Assembly: GCA_011772275.1 (NCBI GenBank)
Contig: WVZU01000327.1
Span: 238 to 10,144, forward strand
Direction: 5' to 3'
Length of the DNA: 9,907 nucleotides
Origin: Planctomycetales bacterium
Lineage (GTDB): Bacteria; Planctomycetota; Planctomycetia; Pirellulales; UBA7805
This document shows, one piece after another, positions 1-7,100 of this stretch (its first letter is position 1; every line of letters begins with the position of its first letter). The notes under the pieces were generated by a model, which worked only from the letters and a program-made list of their open reading frames with translations, did not search any database and was not told where the DNA came from. Both the position numbers and the translations under genes were made by a program.

Positions 1-169
1 AATGGTCAGCCCCTCCGTTGACTCGGTTTGCTCTTCTTCAAAATCCCGATGTTCTGGTTGCGGCCAGAGGCCGCCGTGTGCCTTGCGGTCAAATCGGGCC
101 GTCGTCTGTGCCCCGGGGAAGCCTTCCCGTCGCTGGCCAGGAAGTTGGTAGACCAACCGGCCTGGCCGC
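1..169. other. Left-edge stretch without a supported gene
   Basis: This is sequence downstream of the minus-strand parvulin-like gene. No ATG lies on the minus strand here, and the open frames on either strand look like chance frames in GC-rich DNA. It holds short dyads, including a perfect 6-bp one with a 2-base centre at 144-157 (GTTGGT-AG-ACCAAC), 13 bases past the stop codon. It has no T-tract, so I do not call a terminator. Confidence 0.5.
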
Positions 170-2065
170 TCATCCGCGGGCGGCCGATGGCCGGCTTTTC
201 GCCTGGCCCGTCGTATCCGCCGATGGCGTTCGCGATGCGTCCGGGTCCAGAAAGTTGGTAATCCGGGCGGCAGCCAGTAGTTTTTCGAAGTGCTGGGCCA
301 TCGCCAAGCGATGTTTTTTTTCCAGCAGATCCTGGTAGAGCAGATCGCGGACCTCGGCCAGTTCGACAACGACCGGTTTGGTAATTTCTTCGCACAGCAG
401 GATCACGAATTTATCGGCGACTTGAATGACCCCGGACAATTCGCCTGGCTGCAGGGCGAACGCTTCGCGTTCCAGCGCCGGCTGTCCTCCGTGCCGCTGG
501 ATGGGCGGCACGACACCCCCGATCGATCGGCTGGCCGCGTCGACCGAATATTGAGCGGCGAGTTCGGCAAAGTTTTCGATGCGGGGATCACGACGAGCGA
601 GGTTCCAGGCTTCCTGAGCTCGGCGAAGGTTATCCACAATGATCGCTCGGCAACGGACGCGGGGACCATAGTTGGCCTCAAAACCCTTTTGAATTTCCTC
701 GTCGCTGACCGTGACCTTTCCCACCAGCTTTTTCAGGGCCACGGTGGGCCAGACCATGTTGGTCAGGTAGGTGTCCTGGGTGATTTCGTTTTCCTGGGTA
801 ATCGTTTGGATCCATTTTTCCAGGTCGGCGGTGCCATCCGGGTGGGTGAAACCGGCATCGATGGCCGCTCGGATCACTTCCTGATTCAGTTCCTGTTGGG
901 TCACCTGCAGGCGGGCTTTGGCCATTTCTGTTTGCAGGAGGGCTCTGTTGATCATGTTCTCCAGCACCTGTTTACCGTGGCGAGCGATGCAGGCGTTTTG
1001 CAGTTCGGCCATGGTAACCGGATGGCCGTTCAGGGTGGCGGCCACGCCGGGTTGTTGCTGGCTTTTTTGCGGGTGATTCAGCACGTTTTCGACGCGGGCA
1101 TTTTTCTTCAGCTGCGCGAACAGCTCGGTACCAGCCTGACGTAGCTTGCGATCGCGGATGTTGTCGACGATCGCGGTCCGCAGCTGCTGCAGTTGAGCCT
1201 TGCCGGGTTGACGAGCGGGCAGGAGGTCTTCGCATTTGAGCAGGACGTATTGTTCCCCGACGGGGATGATTGGGGAAATCTGGCCGGGACGCAGGGCAAA
1301 TGCTGTCCGCTCAATTTCAGGATCTCCCATATGGCGTCGGATCGGTTGCACCAGACCGCCGGCACTGGCACTGTTGATATCCGTAGAATGCTTGGCGGCC
1401 AGCCGAGCAAACTCGTCCGGATTTGTGATCGCCGCGGTGCGAACTTGGTCCGCTTTCTGTCGCTGGTCGATCACAATCATGCGGACCTGAACCTGGGGTC
1501 CGAATTGCGATTCAATCTCCTTCTGAATTTCGGCTTCGCTGACGGCCAGCTGACTGGCTGCCAGACGACGGAGGGCCAACATGGGCCATACGATTTCCTC
1601 AGAATATTGCTCGGCCGAAATATTCCGCTCGTTCCGCAACAGCATCATCCACTGGTCAACCGGCAACCCGAATCGTCCAGCGATGTTTTCGATTTCCTGC
1701 TGCACCTCTTCCGCAGTAATCGAAATACCGTGTTGGCGGCACTCCAGCTCGATCAACTTCCGGCTGATGACCGCTTCCAGAACCTGTTCGCCGTGCCGCT
1801 TCAGGCATTCGCGTCCTAATTCGACGCGAGTGATCTTCTGACCGTTGACCTGGGCTGCCAGCGGATTGGTGGGTGGCATGCTGGTTTTTGAGCCATCCGT
1901 CGCCGCGGCAGCCGGCGGTTTGGCATCGGCCGGCGGCACGCCATCGGTAAAGCGGATGGCAGCACAGACGATCAGCACGCAGGCACCACCGACCAAAAGG
2001 GCGATATTTCTGGGCGGGTAGAACGTCGAGCGTGATTGCGGTCGAGCATGGCGGGTCTCGGGCAT
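170..2065 (-). CDS. Membrane-anchored protein with two tandem SurA/parvulin-like modules (putative foldase)
   Basis: The 631-residue product starts with a basic segment and a hydrophobic stretch (about residues 20-38), which reads as an uncleaved signal anchor. A Pro/Ala-rich linker follows (about 41-68). The rest is two homologous halves, residues 73-325 and 345-602. Each has a SurA-N-like helical part opening with an NG...T..EL...C..RHG.QVLE pattern, then a parvulin-like part with GP.V..R..I.D, FA.LAA..S.D..S...GG and AFAL.PG. It probably acts outside the cytoplasmic membrane as a chaperone or foldase. The histidines normal in active parvulins (after the VR of the first strand and in the last strand) are replaced in both halves: VRMIVID and RCRAIIVD, then YVLLKCE and FVILLCE. 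Isomerase activity is therefore doubtful. The start at 2065 is the only one that keeps the basic N-terminus, and it has just a weak G-rich stretch upstream. The tail (about 603-631) is low-complexity. The gene is divergent from the response regulators. Confidence 0.85.
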   Translation of the reverse strand: MPETRHARPQSRSTFYPPRNIALLVGGACVLIVCAAIRFTDGVPPADAKPPAAAATDGSKTSMPPTNPLAAQVNGQKITRVELGRECLKRHGEQVLEAVISRKLIELECRQHGISITAEEVQQEIENIAGRFGLPVDQWMMLLRNERNISAEQYSEEIVWPMLALRRLAASQLAVSEAEIQKEIESQFGPQVQVRMIVIDQRQKADQVRTAAITNPDEFARLAAKHSTDINSASAGGLVQPIRRHMGDPEIERTAFALRPGQISPIIPVGEQYVLLKCEDLLPARQPGKAQLQQLRTAIVDNIRDRKLRQAGTELFAQLKKNARVENVLNHPQKSQQQPGVAATLNGHPVTMAELQNACIARHGKQVLENMINRALLQTEMAKARLQVTQQELNQEVIRAAIDAGFTHPDGTADLEKWIQTITQENEITQDTYLTNMVWPTVALKKLVGKVTVSDEEIQKGFEANYGPRVRCRAIIVDNLRRAQEAWNLARRDPRIENFAELAAQYSVDAASRSIGGVVPPIQRHGGQPALEREAFALQPGELSGVIQVADKFVILLCEEITKPVVVELAEVRDLLYQDLLEKKHRLAMAQHFEKLLAAARITNFLDPDASRTPSADTTGQAKSRPSAARG

Positions 2066-2231
2066 GTTGGTTACCCCACGAATGAGCGATGAGGGACGGG
2101 CAGGTCTGGGATACGCGATCGGGCAGCGAAATCAGCAAACAGGATGATCCAAGATCTGCGGGCAGGGGTTCGCCGCGATCGATGCGGGGCGGGATTGTAG
2201 GGACAGTCATTCTGCCGGGTCAAGACAGCCT

Positions 2232-2252
2232 GGCAGACCGACCCGGTCTGCC
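2232..2252. repeat. Perfect 9-bp inverted repeat, 3-base centre
   Basis: GGCAGACCG and CGGTCTGCC are separated by ACC. No T-run follows on either strand, so this fits an operator or a structured leader better than an intrinsic terminator. It lies 167 bases upstream of the parvulin-like gene start and 332 bases upstream of the first response regulator. Confidence 0.55.
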
Positions 2253-2503
2253 CGACCCCACCGACAGGGGGCTCCCGTCCGGGGAGTGGCGGGGCCACAG
2301 AAGGGGTTTGCCGGGGCGCAAGTCTATGCCAAATTGCCCTGCGCGCGTGCTCGGAAAACAAAATCCCGTAAACCAAGGTCCCTGGGGGGTGCCAACTTGC
2401 CCCGGCCAAACCGCACTGGGACCAGCCGGTCGCTTTGTCCCGCCCAGGCTGGGATGCATTCCGGCCGGATTTCGTCATCTATCGCTAGCAATACTGTAAC
2501 TGA

Positions 2504-2512
2504 TGCTACAAT
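2504..2512 (+). promoter_or_regulatory. Extended -10 promoter for the first response regulator
   Basis: TGCTACAAT matches the extended -10 form TGnTATAAT with one mismatch, in an AT-richer patch of an otherwise GC-rich spacer. No good -35 hexamer sits 16-18 bases upstream, as is usual for extended -10 promoters. The predicted transcription start near 2519 leaves a leader of about 65 bases. Confidence 0.45.
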
Positions 2513-2570
2513 AAAGATAGCCAGTCCATGGTTTGTTCCTGTTCTGAAAACACACCTCACTCAACGGGTC

Positions 2571-2576
2571 AGGGGG
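2571..2576 (+). promoter_or_regulatory. Ribosome binding site of the first response regulator
   Basis: AGGGGG lies 7 bases before the ATG at 2584. The alternative in-frame ATG at 2608 has no such sequence, so this site decides the start. Confidence 0.6.
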
Positions 2577-2583
2577 CAAAGCG

Positions 2584-3030
2584 ATGACGGAATTGGTCGG
2601 TCGACCCATGGAGATTCTCCTGGTCGAAGACAATCCCATGGACGCGCGACTCACCCTCGAATCACTGGCAGAAAGTCGCATTCAACACCGCCTGACGATC
2701 GTCCACGACGGGGCGGAGGCCATGCACTTTCTCCGCCAACAGACTTGGTTTGCCCGCGCGCCGCGTCCAGACCTGATTCTGCTGGACTTGAATCTGCCGC
2801 GGAAAGACGGCCGGCAGCTGCTGGCCGAGATTCGGCAGAACAAAGACTTGTGCCAGATACCCGTGGTGATTTTGACCGGCTCGGACAGCGAAGACGACCA
2901 GCTGTACGGCCAGGAATCGCCCGTGGAAGGATGTCTGCACAAACCGGTGGAACGCGAAAAGTTTGTGGCCCTCGTTCGGCGGCTCAAAGAATACTGGCAC
3001 GCCGACGTGATCCTTCCCGCCAGCTCGTGA
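2584..3030 (+). CDS. Single-domain response regulator, Rcp1-like receiver
   Basis: The 148-residue protein is a receiver (CheY-like) domain with no output domain. The landmarks are complete: acid pocket E15-D16 in ILLVEDNP, phospho-acceptor D68 in LLDLNLPRKDG, switch T98 in VVILTGSD, and K120 in HKPV. The DLNLPRKDG form and the long loop with FLRQQ...APRPD are typical of the Rcp1 group, small regulators that usually receive phosphate from phytochrome-like or hybrid histidine kinases. It likely acts in the cytoplasm by protein-protein contact. No kinase is present in the window, so its partner is unknown. The start at 2584 is chosen for its ribosome binding site; 2608 would also leave a full domain. 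The stop is at 3030, and another receiver gene follows on the same strand after 342 bases. Confidence 0.95.
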   Translation: MTELVGRPMEILLVEDNPMDARLTLESLAESRIQHRLTIVHDGAEAMHFLRQQTWFARAPRPDLILLDLNLPRKDGRQLLAEIRQNKDLCQIPVVILTGSDSEDDQLYGQESPVEGCLHKPVEREKFVALVRRLKEYWHADVILPASS

Positions 3031-3061
3031 ATGGTCCCGGCCCATCGGCGCTGAGCGGCCA

Positions 3062-3091
3062 TTGGCGAGGCGGGCATTTCATCGCCGCCAA
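3062..3091 (+). terminator. Weak hairpin downstream of the first response regulator
   Basis: TTGGC and GGCG (with a GA bulge) pair with CGCC and GCCAA across a 10-base loop, 32 bases past the stop codon. No T-tract follows, so it would be an atypical terminator or an mRNA 3'-end stabiliser. Confidence 0.25.
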
Positions 3092-3122
3092 CATGCAAAC
3101 CGGCGGTCCAGACCGACAAACC

Positions 3123-3194
3123 GTTACAGGCCGTTGCCCATGGCGTGCACGTGACGTCCCTGGGCTGGCTGCGGACCGTTACAGGTGTTACAGG
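3123..3194 (+). repeat. Three direct copies of GTTACAGG
   Basis: Copies lie at 3123-3130, 3178-3185 and 3187-3194. The last two are spaced 9 bases apart, and the first two share the longer form CCGTTACAGG. They lie 179-250 bases upstream of the second response regulator, a possible place for activator or repressor binding. Confidence 0.5.
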
Positions 3195-3356
3195 CGGAAA
3201 GCGCTCTGCCATTTTCTGGGCAAAAAGGGGGCATGGTGCTATCGCAACCTATTCTTGCGGTAACAAGCGTGCGGTGATCTGAATACGGAGAGTATTGAGA
3301 GTCGGGTTTCCCAGTGCGTCAATCACAAGCTTGCCGTTTCATACCACTAAGGGTTT

Positions 3357-3362
3357 AAGGAG
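3357..3362 (+). promoter_or_regulatory. Ribosome binding site of the second response regulator
   Basis: AAGGAG is placed 10 bases before the ATG at 3373. It rules out the longer frame opening at 3295, whose extra 26 residues match nothing in receiver domains. Confidence 0.75.
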
Positions 3363-3372
3363 CAACGGAACC

Positions 3373-3762
3373 ATGTCCGCTCGAGTGATGATTGTGGACG
3401 ACGAATTTCACATCGTCGTGCCGCTGCAACTGAAATTCACCAAAGCGGGGTACGAAGTGATCACCGCAATGGATGGCGATGAAGCGTGGGAAGAAATTCA
3501 GAAGCGGCCGCCCGATCTGCTGATCGCGGACGTCCTGATGCCGAACATGAACGGGTACGAACTGGTGGAAAAGATCCGAAAAGACCCTCTCCTTGCCGAC
3601 CTGCCTGTGGTCTTTTTGACCGCGACGGCTGTCGAGCAAAAGACGCGCGAGTGGGCGGCAGAGAAGAATGTGGCCGAAGTCATTGCCAAACCTTACAGCG
3701 TGAAAGAGGTCATTCGCACGGTTGAGCGGATGCTGGAGAGCAGCGGCGCCGTGACGGGATGA
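3373..3762 (+). CDS. Single-domain response regulator, CheY/PilH-like receiver
   Basis: The 129-residue protein is a lone receiver domain. It begins at once with the first strand (ARVMIVDDE), carrying the acid pair D9-D10. The phospho-acceptor is D53 in LLIADVLMPNMNG, followed by T83 in FLTATA and K106 in AKPYS. The last helix ends in a few extra residues with no DNA-binding or enzymatic domain. Such proteins are phosphorylated by a separate histidine kinase and work by binding a partner protein. It is clearly a different subgroup from the upstream receiver (DVLMPNMNG against DLNLPRKDG), so this is not a recent duplication. No kinase, chemotaxis or pilus gene is nearby to name its pathway. 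It converges with dnaE2 downstream. Confidence 0.95.
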   Translation: MSARVMIVDDEFHIVVPLQLKFTKAGYEVITAMDGDEAWEEIQKRPPDLLIADVLMPNMNGYELVEKIRKDPLLADLPVVFLTATAVEQKTREWAAEKNVAEVIAKPYSVKEVIRTVERMLESSGAVTG

Positions 3763-3831
3763 ACCAGCCCGCATTTCTGACAAGCCATCTGCCGGGGAAC
3801 GGCCAACTGTTTGCCTGGGCGCGACCAGCCT

Positions 3832-3907
3832 CTGTAACCGACCCTCCACTGTAGCCGGCTACTGTATAGCTAGCCGTTCGCTGTAGCCGGCTTCTGTAAA
3901 GCCGGTT
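3832..3907. repeat. CTGTA repeat cluster with nested palindromes
   Basis: CTGTA occurs five times, at 3832, 3849, 3862, 3881 and 3894. Two 22-base units (3849-3870 and 3881-3902) differ at two positions. The first holds a perfect 12-bp palindrome GTAGCCGGCTAC (3851-3862). The second forms a stem CCGGCTT / AAGCCGG around a CTGTA loop (3887-3905). This resembles a dispersed intergenic repeat family rather than a coding relic. Confidence 0.6.
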
Positions 3908-3929
3908 CAGCCTGCAGGCATGGGCCGGA

Positions 3930-4012
3930 GGGGGTCGGGAGTCTTTTTCGCCACCCGTCCTACTACCGATCGATGCAGGGTTTTTCGGTGGCGAAAAAGA
4001 CTCCCGACCCCC
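3930..4012. repeat. Perfect 26-bp inverted repeat around a 31-base centre
   Basis: Arms at 3930-3955 and 3987-4012 are exact reverse complements, and each contains TCGGGAGTC or its complement next to a run of five T or A. The element sits between two convergent genes, so it may end both transcripts. The T-run is inside the stem rather than after it, so it is not a standard intrinsic terminator. It could equally be a REP-like or MITE-like mobile palindrome. Confidence 0.75.
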
Positions 4013-4128
4013 GTCAGGCGCGCGACCGCGTTAGGCGTCCCGATTTTCTCGTCGCCCGAATTCCCCTAGCGAGGCAGCCGGGCTAAACACGTACCTGGAG
4101 CCGGCACTCCGCCATTTTGGAGATTCAT

Positions 4129-7100
4129 TTAGCGGAAATCGCGCGATGCGCTGTCCAGCTGACCAAGCGATTCGCTCAGGTCTTCCAGCCGTTCGGCAAC
4201 CACGTGCACCACACCGTGCTTGCGCTGGAGGCGGCCGTCGGCAACCATGGCGGAGGCGTGCCGCGCAACCTGGTAAAAGCGCTCCCAGGTGCCCCGGTGC
4301 ACGACCAGATTGACGGTGCCGGTCTCGTCTTCCAACGTCACAAAGGTAATCCCCTGGGCGGTGCTGGGCCGCTGGCGCAGCAAGACCAGCCCCGCCACGC
4401 GGACGCGACGGTTGGCCGACAGATCCCCCAGGCCGCCGCTGGGGACCACGTCCAGCGAATCCAGCGCTGGACGGATGAAGGAAATGGGATGAGCGCGGAG
4501 GGAGAGGCCGACCGAGCGGTAATCGGCAAGGACTTGTTGGAAATCGCCAAGTGCCGGCAGCTGGGCACAGTGGTCGTCCGGCTGTTTTTCGTCAGCGAAC
4601 AGAGGTAGTTCCTGGGAATTGTTTTTTTGCGCCAAGGCGTTCCACAGTGCGCTGCGGCGGTCTAGGGCCATCGAACCGAAGGCATCTGCCTCGCTGAGCC
4701 GCACCACGACCGCCTGGCTCAGCCGCGTGCGCACCGTAAAATCTTCGATGGACGCGTAAGCGTTTGTTTCGTTGAACTGCGCATTCATCGGCCCGGCTGG
4801 GGCATCAACGCACGGCCCGCTGTAACTGCCGTTCCACGCAGAACGGCGTTCGCCAGGCGACCGATCGACCGTTGTCCGACATTGCACGATGGTATCTGCC
4901 GCCTTGCGGGACAGGCCGCTGATCATCCGCAGCCCCAGCCGTACCGCCGGCCCAGATCGGTCGCCTTCCAACGTGCAGTCCCAGTCACTGCAGTTGACGT
5001 CTGCAGGGCGCACTTCAACGCCGTGGCGTCGAGCGTCGCTGATTAGTTGAGCGGGAGCGTAGAATCCCATCGGCTGACTGTTCAGCAGGGCGGCCGTAAA
5101 GGCGGCCGGATGGTGGCATTTCAGCCAGGCGGACACATAGACCAACAACGCGAAACTGGCCGCGTGCGATTCGGGAAATCCGTATTCGCCAAACCCGCGT
5201 ATCTGCCGAAAAATGCTCTCCGCGAATTCCTCCGTATACCCGTTCTGGCGCATGCCGTCGATCAACCGCTGGCGAAAGCGATCGATCACGCCGGTCCGCC
5301 GCCAGGCGCCCATGGCACGCCGCAATTGGTCCGCTTCGCCCGGCGTGAAACCGGCCGCCACCATGGCCATCCGCATCGCCTGTTCCTGGAACAACGGCAC
5401 GCCCAACGTCTTTTCCAGAACCTGGCGAATGGCCTGGTTGGGATAAGTGACCCGCTCCTGGCCCATGCGGCGGCGCAGGTAAGGATGCACCATGTTGCCC
5501 TGGATCGGCCCAGGTCGCACGATGGCCACTTCGATCACCAGGTCGTAATAACAACGCGGCCGCAGCCGGGGCAGCATGCTCATCTGAGCTCGGCTTTCGA
5601 TCTGAAATACCCCCACCGTGTCCGCGGTACAAATCATGTCGTACACCCGCCGGTCTTCCGCAGGGACGCTGGCCAGCGTCCATTGCCGGCCGGTCTGCTG
5701 GCGGACGAAAGCGAACCCCTTGCGGATCGCGGTCAGCATGCCCAAGGCCAGGCAGTCGACTTTCAGAATCCCCAGTTCGTCCAGGTCGTCCTTGTTCCAT
5801 TGAATAACCGTCCGGCCGGCCATCGCCGCGTTTTCGATCGGCACCAGTTCGCACAGCGGCCCCTGCGTCATGACCATGCCGCCCACGTGCTGCGACAGAT
5901 GCCGCGGAAAACCACACAGCTGTTCGGTCAGGGTGATCCACTGCCGAACAACCCGCGTACCGACATCCTGGCCGGCAGCGGCAAAGCGTTGTTTCAGCTC
6001 CTCCCGGCCGTGCCCCTCCAGGCTCTTGGCCAAATGATCGACCTCCGCCAGCGGGAAACCGAGCGCCTTGCCCACGTCGCGCACGGCCGAGCGGGGTCGG
6101 TAGGTGATCACCTCGGCCGTCATCCCCGCCCGCTCGCGACCGTACTTGCCGTAAATATATTGCAGCACTTCCTCCCGCCGCTCATGTTCAAAATCCACAT
6201 CAATATCCGGCGCCTCGCTCCGCTCGCGACTCACAAACCGCTCAAACAACAGGTCGGTCCGCGCCGGGTCCACCGACGTAATGCCGAGGCAATAGCAGAC
6301 GACGGAGTTGGCGGCCGAGCCACGGCCTTGGCAAAGGATGCCGCGCTGCCGAGCGAACCGGACCAGGTCCCACACTGTCAAAAAGTACGCCTCGTAACCC
6401 AGCTCGCCAATCAAACCCAGCTCGTGTTCCACCAGCGTGCGAACTTTGGCAGGCAGGCCGCGGGGGTAACGCTTGTGCGCACCACGCCATGCAAGCTGAG
6501 TCAGATAAGCGAACGGTGTGAAACCCTCGGGAACCAGCTCTTCCGGGTACTCGTAACGCAGCTCGTCCAAAGAAAACATACATTGCTCAGCGATCCAGAT
6601 CGTGCGACGCAGCGCCTGGGGCGCCAGGGCAAACAGCGTTTGCAGCTGGTCGATGGTCCTCAAGTGATGCTCGACATTGGGCGGCAAGTTACCACGGACC
6701 TCGTGCACGGTGCCCCCCAGCCGCGTGGCGGTCAATACATCGTGCAGGGCACGGCGCTCGGCAACGTGATACCGCACCCCGCCGGTCGCGACCAGCGGGA
6801 CTGCAACTTTCCTGGACAACCGCATCAACCTGTGGAGTTTGCCGCGATCGTCCGGTCCCAGGTGCAATTCCGCCAGCAGACTGCACCGCGCACCAAACAG
6901 CTCGCGGTACCGCTGGATGGCCGATGGGTCGTTGCCATGTACGCCGCAGCTTCCGTCCCCTCCCTGCGAACTTTCCTCCCCACCCTGTCGCCTTCGGTCG
7001 ACTGCCCTGCACGCCGTCCGCGGCCTGCGGCCTTCGAACGGCGGGACCATCACGGCCGCCAGCAGGCCGTCGGCGTGCGCGGCCACGTCGTCGAAGGTCA

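Larger units (their letters stand above)
2066..2583. other. Divergent spacer of 518 bases
   Basis: This separates the minus-strand parvulin-like gene from the plus-strand response regulator, so it should hold promoters for both. I see one strong dyad (2232-2252), several weaker ones (for example CCCAG-G-CTGGG within 2445-2455) and one good extended -10 near the plus-strand gene. Open frames here lack family features and look like chance. No tRNA or riboswitch was recognised. Confidence 0.6.
3031..3372. other. Spacer between the two response regulators
   Basis: These 342 bases hold no supported gene. They contain an imperfect hairpin (3062-3091), three copies of GTTACAGG (3123-3194), and a short dyad CTTG-N6-CAAG around 3254-3267. 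TTGAGA at 3295-3300 has only a poor -10 partner, so I do not call a promoter. The length suggests that the second regulator is transcribed separately. Confidence 0.5.
3763..4128. other. Convergent spacer, 366 bases, rich in repeats
   Basis: This lies between the 3' ends of the second response regulator and dnaE2. It has no supported gene. Its content is a CTGTA-based repeat cluster (3832-3907) and an 83-bp element with perfect 26-bp inverted arms (3930-4012). The last roughly 115 bases before the dnaE2 stop show nothing I can name. Confidence 0.6.

Noticed and set aside
290..1144. 284-codon plus-strand frame opposite the parvulin-like gene
   Set aside because: The minus-strand gene shows duplicated, family-like domains. 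The antisense product is simply a complement of these.
2160..2200. Possible tRNA fragment (GGGGTTCGCC resembling a T-arm)
   Set aside because: No acceptor stem, anticodon arm or matching T-stem could be built around it.
2286..3263. 325-codon plus-strand frame over the first response regulator
   Set aside because: It overlaps the clear receiver gene in another frame, and its product is Arg/Pro/Gly-rich without family features.
3295..3323. TTGAGA-N17-GTCAAT as a promoter for the second response regulator
   Set aside because: The -10 matches the consensus at only three of six positions, too weak to call.
3295..3372. Longer N-terminus for the second response regulator
   Set aside because: AAGGAG lies just before the ATG at 3373, and the domain starts directly there. 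The extra residues match nothing.
3832..4012. CRISPR array
   Set aside because: The repeats are short, unequal and palindromic, spacer lengths are irregular, and no cas gene is present.
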